DNA from: Nitrospina sp. | Lineage (GTDB): Bacteria; Nitrospinota; Nitrospinia; Nitrospinales; VA-1 | Assembly: GCA_018665625.1 (NCBI GenBank) | Contig: JABJCF010000219.1 | Location: 1-27,431, forward strand | DNA: 27,431 nucleotides | Direction of reading: 5' to 3' | Shown here: positions 16,113 through 23,806 of the stretch, piece after piece | Numbering within the stretch: the stretch's first letter is position 1 | Layout: every line of letters starts with the position of its first letter | Made by a program: the position numbers and the translations under genes | The notes under the pieces: generated by a model | The model's database searches: none | Told to the model about the DNA's origin: nothing | Seen by the model: the letters and a program-made list of their open reading frames with translations, nothing else

Positions 16113-16406
16113 TTAATTACCGCCAGATACTCTTTTTCGGGTGAGCTTAAAACTTGCCCTGATCTCTGCTTCTTCTCTTTCACGAGCATCAACAATGGAT
16201 TGGCTATCCCCGCCAAACCAGGTTTTAACGGTGGTCCCTACTTTTTCTCGATTAATCTCATTGAGAATCGACAAATAAATAATCCCATAAAAAACTGCAA
16301 TACCATAAAAAATCCAAGGAACCAGTGATCGCAGACGCTGTTTTTCTTTGACTGACCGGTGATCCCACACCCGGTGCCATAGTGATTTTTTTTCATCCTC
16401 GGCCAT
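16113..16406 (-). CDS. Small single-pass membrane protein of unknown function
   Basis: 97 residues. A very basic and acidic N-terminal part (D-E-K-K ... V-K-E-K-Q-R-L-R) leads into one hydrophobic helix at about 29-48 (V-P-W-I-F-Y-G-I-A-V-F-Y-G-I-I-Y-L), followed by a charged C-terminal tail. GGAG lies well placed before the ATG. Divergent from aroA across a 248-base gap. I do not recognise a family. Confidence 0.7.
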   Translation of the reverse strand: MAEDEKKSLWHRVWDHRSVKEKQRLRSLVPWIFYGIAVFYGIIYLSILNEINREKVGTTVKTWFGGDSQSIVDAREREEAEIRASFKLTRKRVSGGN

Positions 16407-16511
16407 ATTCGTCTCCTATTGCCGAAGAACCTTTAAATACATAGATATAACTGAACCTTTCCATACGTCCCCAAGAAAACCCGATCATATCAGAATCCCC
16501 TAATCGAAACA

Positions 16512-16620
16512 ACCGGCCAACGGCCGGTGGCGACAGCATTAGCTCTATTTTGCGAGCAAGGAGTTATCTCGGCATAAAAAGCTCTTGCCCAGTTGCTTCC
16601 CCTGCCAAGGGGTGTGCTAT
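16512..16620 (+). repeat. Dispersed intergenic element, copy B (upstream of aroA)
   Basis: Order: hairpin ACCGGCC-AAC-GGCCGGT (16512-16528, 7-bp stem, 3-nt loop); TTAGCTCTATTTTGCGAG; GTTATCTCGGCATAAAAAGCT; CTTGCCCAG; TTGCTT-CCCCT-GCCA-AGGGG-TG-TGCTAT. AGCT and TTTT (16541-16551) can pair with AAAA and AGCT (16576-16583). It is the clearest full-length copy. Confidence 0.65.
16593..16620 (+). promoter_or_regulatory. Candidate aroA promoter with palindromic spacer
   Basis: TTGCTT (16593-16598), a 16-base spacer holding CCCCT-GCCA-AGGGG, then TGCTAT (16615-16620). Same spacing and palindrome as the priA candidate. Predicted start near 16627, about 28 bases before the TTG chosen for aroA. Confidence 0.5.
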
Positions 16621-16654
16621 ATTTCTTAATTTTAACCTTAAATTTTTCCAGACC

Positions 16655-17908
16655 TTGATAGAAATTAAACCTGTACAGAATCTTCGAGCGACCGTTACCA
16701 TTCCTGGATCAAAAAGTTATACCAACCGTGCCTTGTTAATAGCAGGACTCACTGATGGGGAATGCCGGTTAGAAAAACCTCTCATCAGCGATGACACCAA
16801 GTACATGATCCGGGCCTTGCGTGCATTTGGTATCCCTGTACAAGAAGAGGAAGAAGCTTTTATTGTTTCCGGCAAAGGTGGAAAACTGACCGCACCCGGC
16901 GAAGATATTTTTATCGGCAATGCTGGAACCGCCATGCGGTTTTTGACCACCTTTTCTGCGCTGGGCTCTGGGAAAATCCGACTGGATGGCGATGAACGGA
17001 TGCGAGAACGCCCCCTGGCTGACCTTTTAGATTGCCTGACGCAAATGGGAGTCCAAGCGGTATCCACAAATAGCAATGGTTGCCCGCCGATAGAGATAGC
17101 TGGCGGGGAAGTTCCGGGAGGAGACATATCGCTGGCCGGAGATAAAAGCAGTCAATACCTCACATCCATTTTACTTTCGGCCCCTTACTTTAAAAACGAT
17201 ACCTGCGTAAATATCCAGGGAGACCTCACTTCAAAATCTTATGCAGACATTACCCTCGACATCATGAAGACCTTCGGGGTCTGTGTTGAAAATGAGAGTT
17301 ATCAGCGTTTCAAGGTCAAGGCGGGGGATCGCTACAAAGCCCAAACCTACCGGGTAGAAAGCGACTGGTCGAGTGCCACTTATTTTTTAGCCGCGGCGGC
17401 AGTGACCGGCGGAGAGGTAACCCTTACAGATATCAATCCTCATAGCGTTCAGGGAGACGCGCAATTTGCCTCCGTTCTGGAAAAAATGGGTTGTCAGATT
17501 GAGAAAAACAACCACACCCTGCAAATTAAAGGAAACCCTTTGAGGGGAATCACCATCAATATGAATAATATGCCCGATGCGGTTCAGACATTAGCTGTGA
17601 CGGCCCTGTTTGCCGAAGGTGAAACCGTGATTCAGGGAATCGGCAATCTCAAGATCAAGGAAACCGATCGTATCTCAGCCCTGTCTAATGAATTAACCCG
17701 GCTGGGCGCAAGGGTCGAGGCGGGAGAAGATTTTCTCGTCATACGACCGGGAAATTATTCAGGAGCCGAAATTGAAACCTATAACGACCACAGAATGGCC
17801 ATGAGCTTTGCGGTGGCCGGATTAAATATTCCAGGAGTCCGCATTAAAAATCCTAAATGCGTAGAAAAATCTTATCCAGATTTTTTTCAGCACTTTGCAA
17901 ACCTTTAA
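16655..17908 (+). CDS. aroA: 3-phosphoshikimate 1-carboxyvinyltransferase (EPSP synthase)
   Basis: Shikimate-pathway enzyme joining shikimate-3-phosphate and PEP to give EPSP. 417 residues from the TTG at 16655, which yields M-I-E-I-K-P-V-Q-N-L-R, a normal AroA start, and a family-typical length. The frame stays open upstream to 16550, but that segment is the repeat element and promoter, so the longer start is rejected. Landmarks: I-P-G-S-K-S-Y-T-N-R-A near the N-terminus, G-N-A-G-T-A-M-R (PEP-binding), D-G-D-E-R-M-R-E-R-P, K-S-S-Q-Y and, near the end, K-E-T-D-R-I and N-D-H-R-M-A-M. No good RBS is visible. It is followed 40 bases later by the DUF255 gene. Confidence 0.95.
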   Translation: MIEIKPVQNLRATVTIPGSKSYTNRALLIAGLTDGECRLEKPLISDDTKYMIRALRAFGIPVQEEEEAFIVSGKGGKLTAPGEDIFIGNAGTAMRFLTTFSALGSGKIRLDGDERMRERPLADLLDCLTQMGVQAVSTNSNGCPPIEIAGGEVPGGDISLAGDKSSQYLTSILLSAPYFKNDTCVNIQGDLTSKSYADITLDIMKTFGVCVENESYQRFKVKAGDRYKAQTYRVESDWSSATYFLAAAAVTGGEVTLTDINPHSVQGDAQFASVLEKMGCQIEKNNHTLQIKGNPLRGITINMNNMPDAVQTLAVTALFAEGETVIQGIGNLKIKETDRISALSNELTRLGARVEAGEDFLVIRPGNYSGAEIETYNDHRMAMSFAVAGLNIPGVRIKNPKCVEKSYPDFFQHFANL

Positions 17909-17948
17909 TAACGACAGTCCTGATCCGAAGAACCCTGCAAACTAAAAA

Positions 17949-20027
17949 ATGATTGAACACGCTTACACCAATTCGCTCGTCAATGAGAAAAGTCCTTATC
18001 TCCTGCAACACGCACACAATCCAGTCAACTGGCATTCGTGGGGGGATGAGCCTTTTAAAATTGCCAAAGAAAAAAACCTGCCCATTCTGGTGAGCATCGG
18101 CTATGCCACCTGCCACTGGTGCCATGTGATGGAGCGTGAATCGTTTGAAGACCCTACTTTGGCGGCGGTACTCAATGAAAGTTTTATCAGTATCAAGGTG
18201 GACCGTGAAGAAAGGCCGGATGTCGATAGCATATACATGCAGGCAGTGCATGCGTTGGGCCAGCAGGGGGGTTGGCCGCTGAATGTGTTTCTGACTCCGG
18301 ATGGAGCGCCTTTTTATGGAGGAACTTATTTCCCGCCCGAGCGCCGTCATAATCTGCCCTCGTTTCTGGACGTGCTTCAGTTTCTCACCAATACCTGGAT
18401 GAATGAGCAGGACAAAATAGAAAAACAGACCAAAGCCGTGGTCGGATTTATTCGCCAATCTTCCCTGCGTGATGAAAGTTCCGCCACGCTGGAGGATTTA
18501 GATTTTGACGGGGAAGATAAAGCTCTCGAACTTTTTGAAAAGCATTATGACAGGCTCAACCACGGCTTTCAGTTTCAACCACAAAACAAGTTTCCCCCTT
18601 CGATGGGCCTATCCCTCCTGCTCAGGCAATACCACCGCACAGGTCATGCCAACAGCCTGACCATGACCGAGAACACACTCAAGGCCATGAAGTTCGGTGG
18701 AATTTATGACCAGATTGGGGGAGGACTTTCCCGCTACAGCACTGATGACAGATGGCTGGTACCGCATTTCGAAAAAATGCTCTATGACAATGCCTTGTTC
18801 ACCACTGCCCTGATCGAAACTTATCAGGTCACTGGCAAGAAAGAGTTTGCAGATTTTGCTAACGACCTTCTGCAATATATCGACCGGGACATGACTTCAA
18901 AAGAAGGGGCCTTCTTCAGTGCCGAAGATGCAGACAGCGAAGGAGTCGAAGGCAAGTTTTATGTGTGGACCCAGGAGGAGGTTGAGCAAATTCTAGGGAG
19001 GAAAACCGCCAGCATCGCCATTCCCTATTACAACATCATCCCTGGTGGAAATTTCGACGGGAAAAATATTTTAAACATCACTCGCGATCCTAAAACTGTG
19101 GCAAAGGACGTAGGCATGCAGGAAGCCGATGGCTTGAAGGAGCTGGCCATCGCGCGAGAAAAGCTCCTGGAAGTCCGCAGTAAGCGCATTCGCCCCCTGC
19201 TTGACGATAAGATACTCACTTCCTGGAACGCTTTGATGATCAGTGCCATGGCAAAAACTGGAAGAGTGTTAGATGATGTAGAACGGATACAAAAATCAGC
19301 CCGAGCCATGGAGTTTCTTCTTACTCAGTTACGGACACCAGAAGGGAAAATCCTGCGACGTTATCGAGATGGAGAAGCCCGCTATGACGGTTATTTGTTT
19401 GATTATACCGCCACCGCAACCGCTTGCCTGGATTTGTATGAAGCCACTTACGAATCTCATTATATTCAAACAGCCAAAGATTTGATGCAAAGAGTGGAGG
19501 ATAAATTCCTGAGTGATAACGGGACCTTTCACGAAACGGCCAGTGACGGAGAAGAACTGCTGGTGCGACAAATCAGCGGTTACGATGGCGTGGAACCTTC
19601 TGGAAACAGCAACGCTGCGTTCACCCTGCTCAGGCTTTCCGCCTACCTAGCCGACCCGGCTCTATCCCTCAAAGCGGAAAAAATATTTCTAAACTTTAAT
19701 GAAGAACTGATGGAGCATGGCCTCAACTCAGCTTTCATGCTGCAAGCCCTGCATTTGTACCTCGGTGGACTCAAAGAGGTTGCGGTGGTAGGCAAGAAAA
19801 ACGATGCGGCAACTCAGGAGCTATTGGATACTCTGCGTAAAGGGTTTTACCCGAATGCCGTTTTCGCCTTCGCTTATGAGGATGAGATTGGAAGCACATC
19901 CATCCCCTTGTTAAAAGACCGAAAACTGGTAAATGGAAAAGCAACTGCTTACGTCTGCCGACAGGGAACCTGCCTCGAACCTGTCCATTCCGTAGAAGAA
20001 TTGGTGAAACTATTGAGTTATGAATGA
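17949..20027 (+). CDS. DUF255 thioredoxin-domain protein (YyaL/SSP411 type)
   Basis: 692 residues, the normal length. An N-terminal thioredoxin-like domain contains A-T-C-H-W-C-H-V-M (Cys55 and Cys58), [10 protein letters not shown] and [11 protein letters not shown], all invariant in DUF255. The rest is an alpha/alpha barrel of six-hairpin glycosidase type with [10 protein letters not shown] and [17 protein letters not shown]. The biochemical role is not established; the human homologue is SPATA20. It lies between aroA and bioB on the same strand with short gaps, so they may share a transcript. Confidence 0.93.
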   Translation: MIEHAYTNSLVNEKSPYLLQHAHNPVNWHSWGDEPFKIAKEKNLPILVSIGYATCHWCHVMERESFEDPTLAAVLNESFISIKVDREERPDVDSIYMQAVHALGQQGGWPLNVFLTPDGAPFYGGTYFPPERRHNLPSFLDVLQFLTNTWMNEQDKIEKQTKAVVGFIRQSSLRDESSATLEDLDFDGEDKALELFEKHYDRLNHGFQFQPQNKFPPSMGLSLLLRQYHRTGHANSLTMTENTLKAMKFGGIYDQIGGGLSRYSTDDRWLVPHFEKMLYDNALFTTALIETYQVTGKKEFADFANDLLQYIDRDMTSKEGAFFSAEDADSEGVEGKFYVWTQEEVEQILGRKTASIAIPYYNIIPGGNFDGKNILNITRDPKTVAKDVGMQEADGLKELAIAREKLLEVRSKRIRPLLDDKILTSWNALMISAMAKTGRVLDDVERIQKSARAMEFLLTQLRTPEGKILRRYRDGEARYDGYLFDYTATATACLDLYEATYESHYIQTAKDLMQRVEDKFLSDNGTFHETASDGEELLVRQISGYDGVEPSGNSNAAFTLLRLSAYLADPALSLKAEKIFLNFNEELMEHGLNSAFMLQALHLYLGGLKEVAVVGKKNDAATQELLDTLRKGFYPNAVFAFAYEDEIGSTSIPLLKDRKLVNGKATAYVCRQGTCLEPVHSVEELVKLLSYE

Positions 20028-20081
20028 AGAAACACTATGATGAGACATTCATATTTAAACCCTTAAAGAACGACAAATTCT

Positions 20082-21074
20082 ATGCGCACAGAATTAATAG
20101 ATAATATGGTCAATACCGCCTTAAAAGGCGAGTCAATTTCTTATGATCAGGCCTTGCAACTGGAAACCCTGAGCCACCAAGAACTGGACTATCTCTTTCT
20201 CGGAACAGACCGCATCCGTGATCATTTTAAAGGACAGGACGTAAAAATCTGTTCCATCGTCAACGCAAAATCTGGAAAATGCGTGGAAGACTGTTCTTTC
20301 TGTGCACAGTCCAGCTCATTCCAGACCGATTCGCCGGAATATGAGTTGATGGATGTCGAAGAAATTGTTGCGGCCGCAAAAGAAGCGGAAGCTTTTGGGT
20401 CCAATGAATTCTCCATCGTTGCCTCCGGGACTTCTCTCGATGACCGGAAAGAATTGGATCGGGTGATTGAGGCTATCAAACGTATCAAGGCTGAAACGCA
20501 GCTCGAAACCTGTTGTTCCCTCGGATTAATGCCAATGGAACATTTGAAGGAGCTGAAAGAAGCCGGACTGGATCGATGCCACCATAATCTGGAAACCGCA
20601 AAAAGCCATTTTGATAAAATTGTTTCAACCCACACCTATGAGGATGAGGTAAATGCCGTACAGAATGCCAAGGCCGCAGGATTACAAGTCTGCGTAGGTG
20701 GGATTTTTGGGATGGGAGAATCGTTTACGCAAAGGGCAGAACTGGCTTTCTCAATTCGCGATTTGGGAACACAATCGTTCCCCATAAATTTTCTAAAACC
20801 GATTGAAGGGACTGGGCTGGACCATCTCGAACCCATGGAACACTATGAAGCACTTAGAACGATCTCTCTAATGCGCCTGATTTTACCGGATATAGACCTA
20901 TTCGTCTGCGGAGGAAGGGAAGAAGTGCTAACCGATCAGCAAGAACAACTTTTCTCTGCGGGGGCCAATGGAATTTTGGGGGGCAACTACCTCACAACCA
21001 AAGGCCGAGACCCTAAAAGAGATATAGATATGATTGAAAACCTGGGGCTGCGCCCTGTCTATACGTCTATATAA
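20082..21074 (+). CDS. bioB: Biotin synthase
   Basis: Radical-SAM enzyme inserting sulfur into dethiobiotin. The protein has 330 residues. The [4Fe-4S] motif C-V-E-D-C-S-F-C uses Cys67, Cys71 and Cys74 and is followed by A-Q-S-S, as in known BioB. Other family segments are C-C-S-L-G, H-H-N-L-E-T, G-G-I-F-G-M-G-E and, at the C-terminus, G-A-N-G-I-L-G-G-N-Y-L-T-T-K-G. The remaining biotin genes are not in the window. A strong terminator follows 17 bases after the stop. Confidence 0.96.
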   Translation: MRTELIDNMVNTALKGESISYDQALQLETLSHQELDYLFLGTDRIRDHFKGQDVKICSIVNAKSGKCVEDCSFCAQSSSFQTDSPEYELMDVEEIVAAAKEAEAFGSNEFSIVASGTSLDDRKELDRVIEAIKRIKAETQLETCCSLGLMPMEHLKELKEAGLDRCHHNLETAKSHFDKIVSTHTYEDEVNAVQNAKAAGLQVCVGGIFGMGESFTQRAELAFSIRDLGTQSFPINFLKPIEGTGLDHLEPMEHYEALRTISLMRLILPDIDLFVCGGREEVLTDQQEQLFSAGANGILGGNYLTTKGRDPKRDIDMIENLGLRPVYTSI

Positions 21075-21091
21075 TTACCGCTCTAACAGAA

Positions 21092-21123
21092 AAACCCCTT
21101 TTCCCATTCGGGAAAAGGGGTTT
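21092..21123. terminator. Strong bidirectional intrinsic terminator
   Basis: A perfect 14-bp stem (AAACCCCTTTTCCC and its complement) with an ATTC loop, giving T-runs on both strands. It lies between the bioB stop and the convergent trxA stop, so it can serve both genes. Confidence 0.92.
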
Positions 21124-21148
21124 AATTTATTCAGTCATACCAAACGAA

Positions 21149-21481
21149 TTACGCCAGCAGGTTTTCTTCAATAACCTTTTTAATTTCTGCTTTCGATTTT
21201 ACTCCCACAACCTGCTGAACCACTTGTCCGCCCTTTATAAAAAGGAGAGTGGGGATACCACGGATACCATAAGTGGTTGCAGTATTGGGATTATCGTCTA
21301 CATTCAATTTTCCAACCAGAATCTTATCTTCAAACTCACCGGCAAGCTCTTCAACGGTAGGAGCAAGCATTTTACAGGGCTGGCACCATTCGGCCCAGAA
21401 ATCAAGCATAACGGGTTTATCAGACTTTATAACCGTTTGCTCAAATTCCGCATCGGAAACCGTAACCACTTTGGCTGACAT
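21149..21481 (-). CDS. trxA: Thioredoxin
   Basis: 110 residues, classic thioredoxin fold with the redox site W-C-Q-P-C at 32-36 and the cis-proline segment R-G-I-P-T-L-L-F. The second active-site residue is Gln where most thioredoxins have Gly (WCGPC). D-F-W-A-E-W before the site and K-P-V-M-L-D are normal. AAGGAG lies about 7 bases before the ATG. A 7-bp dyad sits in the upstream region. Confidence 0.95.
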   Translation of the reverse strand: MSAKVVTVSDAEFEQTVIKSDKPVMLDFWAEWCQPCKMLAPTVEELAGEFEDKILVGKLNVDDNPNTATTYGIRGIPTLLFIKGGQVVQQVVGVKSKAEIKKVIEENLLA

Positions 21482-21511
21482 AAACTACTCCTTAAATTAT
21501 AAAAGAAATAA

Positions 21512-21540
21512 TTTCCCTAAAATTGGGATATTAAGGGAAA
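21512..21540. promoter_or_regulatory. Dyad upstream of trxA
   Basis: TTTCCCT (21512-21518) and AGGGAAA (21534-21540) form a perfect 7-bp inverted repeat with a 15-base spacer, 31-59 bases before the trxA start. It could be an operator for trxA; no regulator is identified. Confidence 0.35.
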
Positions 21541-21742
21541 ATCATCAACATTTTAGTTAATTAGCAAAAATCGCCTGCGAATGAAAACTTTCTTCAATCA
21601 AACTGAAAATGACGATCACATAGGAATGATTTTTTTGATACTATCATACTCCCCTATAACCAGCAAGTTCTTTGCCGGGTACTCTTGGGGAGAAATCAAA
21701 TAAAGCCCCTAAGTTAAATGACTTGGAACAGGAGATATAATA

Positions 21743-22216
21743 ATGGCTGATGTTGTCAATTTTTTTGCGTATGGAGAGTTAATCAATGAAGATTTTTTTA
21801 AAGAGCAGGGTCTGGAGTATATAACCAAAACTTCTGTCACTCTCTCGGCCTGGAGGCTGGTTTTCAACAAAATCCCCATTGATAACGGGGGAATAGAAAA
21901 CCTGGGGTTGGCTAACATTGAACCGACTAATGATAATGCCGGAATGATGCACGGAGAACTTTATGCGATGGATGAAAAGCATATTCCTAAACTGGATGAA
22001 TATTTTGGCCACCCTAATGAATACCAGCGAAAAGTGCTGCGCTTCAACCGCCACGATTTCATCCTGATTAGTGGGCTGACATATATCGCTCGACCCGATA
22101 AAATTGGGACTAAACTCAAACCCAACAAAGCCGCCCTGAAAATTCTTAAGAAAGCAAAGAAACTTTTCCCCATGCTCTACTTTTCCCGATTGATGAACAC
22201 CCCTACCTGTGATTAA
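21743..22216 (+). CDS. Gamma-glutamylcyclotransferase-fold (AIG2/GGCT-like) protein
   Basis: 157 residues. It starts with N-F-F-A-Y-G-E-L, the substrate-loop motif of the GGCT fold (usually YGxL), and has L-A-N-I-E-P-T, M-H-G-E-L-Y-A-M-D and L-D-E-Y-F-G (84-89). In active GGCT enzymes the last of these usually reads L-D-x-x-E-G, with Glu as the catalytic base; here Phe88 takes that position, so classical cyclotransferase activity is doubtful. A good GGAG lies before the ATG. It is 15 bases upstream of the DDAH-type gene, suggesting co-transcription. Confidence 0.75.
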   Translation: MADVVNFFAYGELINEDFFKEQGLEYITKTSVTLSAWRLVFNKIPIDNGGIENLGLANIEPTNDNAGMMHGELYAMDEKHIPKLDEYFGHPNEYQRKVLRFNRHDFILISGLTYIARPDKIGTKLKPNKAALKILKKAKKLFPMLYFSRLMNTPTCD

Positions 22217-22231
22217 GCCCGAGAATCCGAC

Positions 22232-22990
22232 ATGTTCACAGCTTATGTGAGAAAACCCGGACTAAAATTTTCTCAGGCCTTATCGGAGCACCCTGAGAAA
22301 AATGATATCGACCTTGCTGTCGCCTTGCACCAGCACCAGCATTATGTCCGGGCACTGAAAGAGGTCGGGGGAAGCGTGGAATACCTGCCACCTCAGGACC
22401 ATTTGCCCGATGCCACCTTCGTCGAAGATACCGCCGTTATTCTGGAAGATAAAATCCTGCTTTGCCCGATGAAAGAACCCTCCCGCCAGGAGGAAGTCCA
22501 ATCCACCGCCACGGCACTGAAAAAATACCACGATTGTGTGACCCTCGATTCCCCCGCAACGCTTGATGGTGGGGATGTGATGAGCACTCCCGATGTGATT
22601 TTTGTGGGGCTTTCCAAACGCAGCAATTTGGCAGCTGTGAAAGCACTCTCCAAGCTCACATCTAAAAAAGTGGTTCCGGTAACTGTGACAAAAGGATTGC
22701 ACCTCAAAAGCGCCACCACCTTTCTTGGCAACAATCTTTTAATACTAGATCCTTTACGAATAGATGCTTCAAATTTGAAACATTTTGATTGGATCGAAGT
22801 CACCGAAAACGAATCTTATGCCGCCAATTGCCTGACATTAGGAAACTTTGTTCTGATGCCAACCGGATTCCCAAAGATCAGCGAGAAAATTCGTGCGCAT
22901 GGGCTTGAAACAAAAGAACTGGAAATGAGCGAATTCGAAAAAGCCGATGGCGCAGTGACCTGCTTAAGCTTAATCTTTCCGTCGTGCTAG
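22232..22990 (+). CDS. Dimethylarginine dimethylaminohydrolase-type amidinotransferase-fold enzyme
   Basis: DDAH family, pentein fold: hydrolyses N-omega-methylated arginine to citrulline and methylamines. The protein has 252 residues. Visible active-site elements are A-T-F-V-E-D-T (Glu65, Asp66), T-L-D-G-G-D-V-M, G-L-H-L-K-S (His157) and D-G-A-V-T-C-L-S (Cys244), giving the Cys-His-Glu/Asp set expected. Related arginine deiminases or N-succinylarginine dihydrolases have different spacing, so DDAH is favoured. Substrate is not proven by sequence. Confidence 0.85.
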   Translation: MFTAYVRKPGLKFSQALSEHPEKNDIDLAVALHQHQHYVRALKEVGGSVEYLPPQDHLPDATFVEDTAVILEDKILLCPMKEPSRQEEVQSTATALKKYHDCVTLDSPATLDGGDVMSTPDVIFVGLSKRSNLAAVKALSKLTSKKVVPVTVTKGLHLKSATTFLGNNLLILDPLRIDASNLKHFDWIEVTENESYAANCLTLGNFVLMPTGFPKISEKIRAHGLETKELEMSEFEKADGAVTCLSLIFPSC

Positions 22991-23025
22991 CGTCACCGCC
23001 TCATTGCCACCAGCCACTTGGCCGG

Positions 23026-23709
23026 TTAGTTCCAACGAGCGGAATCGGGAGTGGCGTTTCGAATTTTGGAGAGGTGGACGAGGTTGATTTTCATTTTGAG
23101 AAAATTATGTAGGAATTCTGCGCGAAGAAGCACATCCTGCTCCTCAAGAAAAGTTTGTTTCTGTTCCAGAGAAAGATCCAACCGATACGCGAACCGGCCT
23201 ACAAACTGGCTGAGTAGGTTGCCCAAATTCCAGTCGGGCTCATTTTTCAGAGAGTTTCCCTCCGGGATAAAGCTTATAAATTCCCTGTACTGGTCAATTA
23301 AGCTGTCACGGATTGGATTGGGTTTTTCACTAATTTCCTGTTCATTCTTTTCTTCGAGGATATCTATTTCTGCTCGACGGTAGGGTTTTCCATCGATCTC
23401 CTTTAAGATGCGGAACCGATGCAGTCCAACCAGGGTGAAGTTGAATTTTCCATCAGGGTGGTGAATTTCCTTTGCAATGCTTCCCACGCAACCTATGGTA
23501 AATAGGTCTGGACGGTCAAAATAAGCCGATTCCCAATCTGGCTTTAGAAGAACCATGCCAATTTTGCGTTCCCCTGCCAGGGCGTCAGAAGTCATTTGAC
23601 GATACCGAGGCTCAAAAATATGCAGAGGCAAGGGGGTGCCAGGATAAAATACTGTTGAAGGCAAAGGAAAAAGAGGAATGATACCTTCTTGATTTGAATC
23701 TTTTGTCAT
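23026..23709 (-). CDS. Lon N-terminal-domain protein (LON substrate-binding type)
   Basis: 227 residues, consisting of the Lon protease substrate-binding domain without ATPase or protease parts. The N-terminus has I-P-L-F-P-L-P-S-T-V-F-Y-P-G-T-P-L-P-L and then H-I-F-E-P-R-Y-R-Q-M, the signature of this family, followed by G-M-V-L-L-K-P and V-G-L-H-R-F-R-I. The C-terminal helical segment has the usual bundle length. AAGGA precedes the ATG. It converges on the DDAH gene with a 35-base gap. Stand-alone members are widespread but uncharacterised. Confidence 0.88.
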   Translation of the reverse strand: MTKDSNQEGIIPLFPLPSTVFYPGTPLPLHIFEPRYRQMTSDALAGERKIGMVLLKPDWESAYFDRPDLFTIGCVGSIAKEIHHPDGKFNFTLVGLHRFRILKEIDGKPYRRAEIDILEEKNEQEISEKPNPIRDSLIDQYREFISFIPEGNSLKNEPDWNLGNLLSQFVGRFAYRLDLSLEQKQTFLEEQDVLLRAEFLHNFLKMKINLVHLSKIRNATPDSARWN

Positions 23710-23806
23710 AAATTCCTTATCTTAAATGAATACGTGAGCATTGTAACATCTAATCTGGCAACAGGAAATTTGACAATTGCGGTTAATTTTTTTAATCTGA
23801 TAAAGC

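Noticed and set aside
17853..18458. 201-residue open frame on the minus strand
   Set aside because: It overlaps the 3' end of aroA and the conserved N-terminal thioredoxin domain of the DUF255 gene in antisense; no RBS or family signal.
22280..22803. Two long minus-strand frames of about 136-140 residues
   Set aside because: Both are antisense shadows of the DDAH gene, whose active-site motifs are clear.
22985..23025. Possible seventh copy of the dispersed element after the DDAH gene
   Set aside because: Only short words such as CGGTTA and TAGCG are shared; there is no hairpin with the right geometry and no loop motif.
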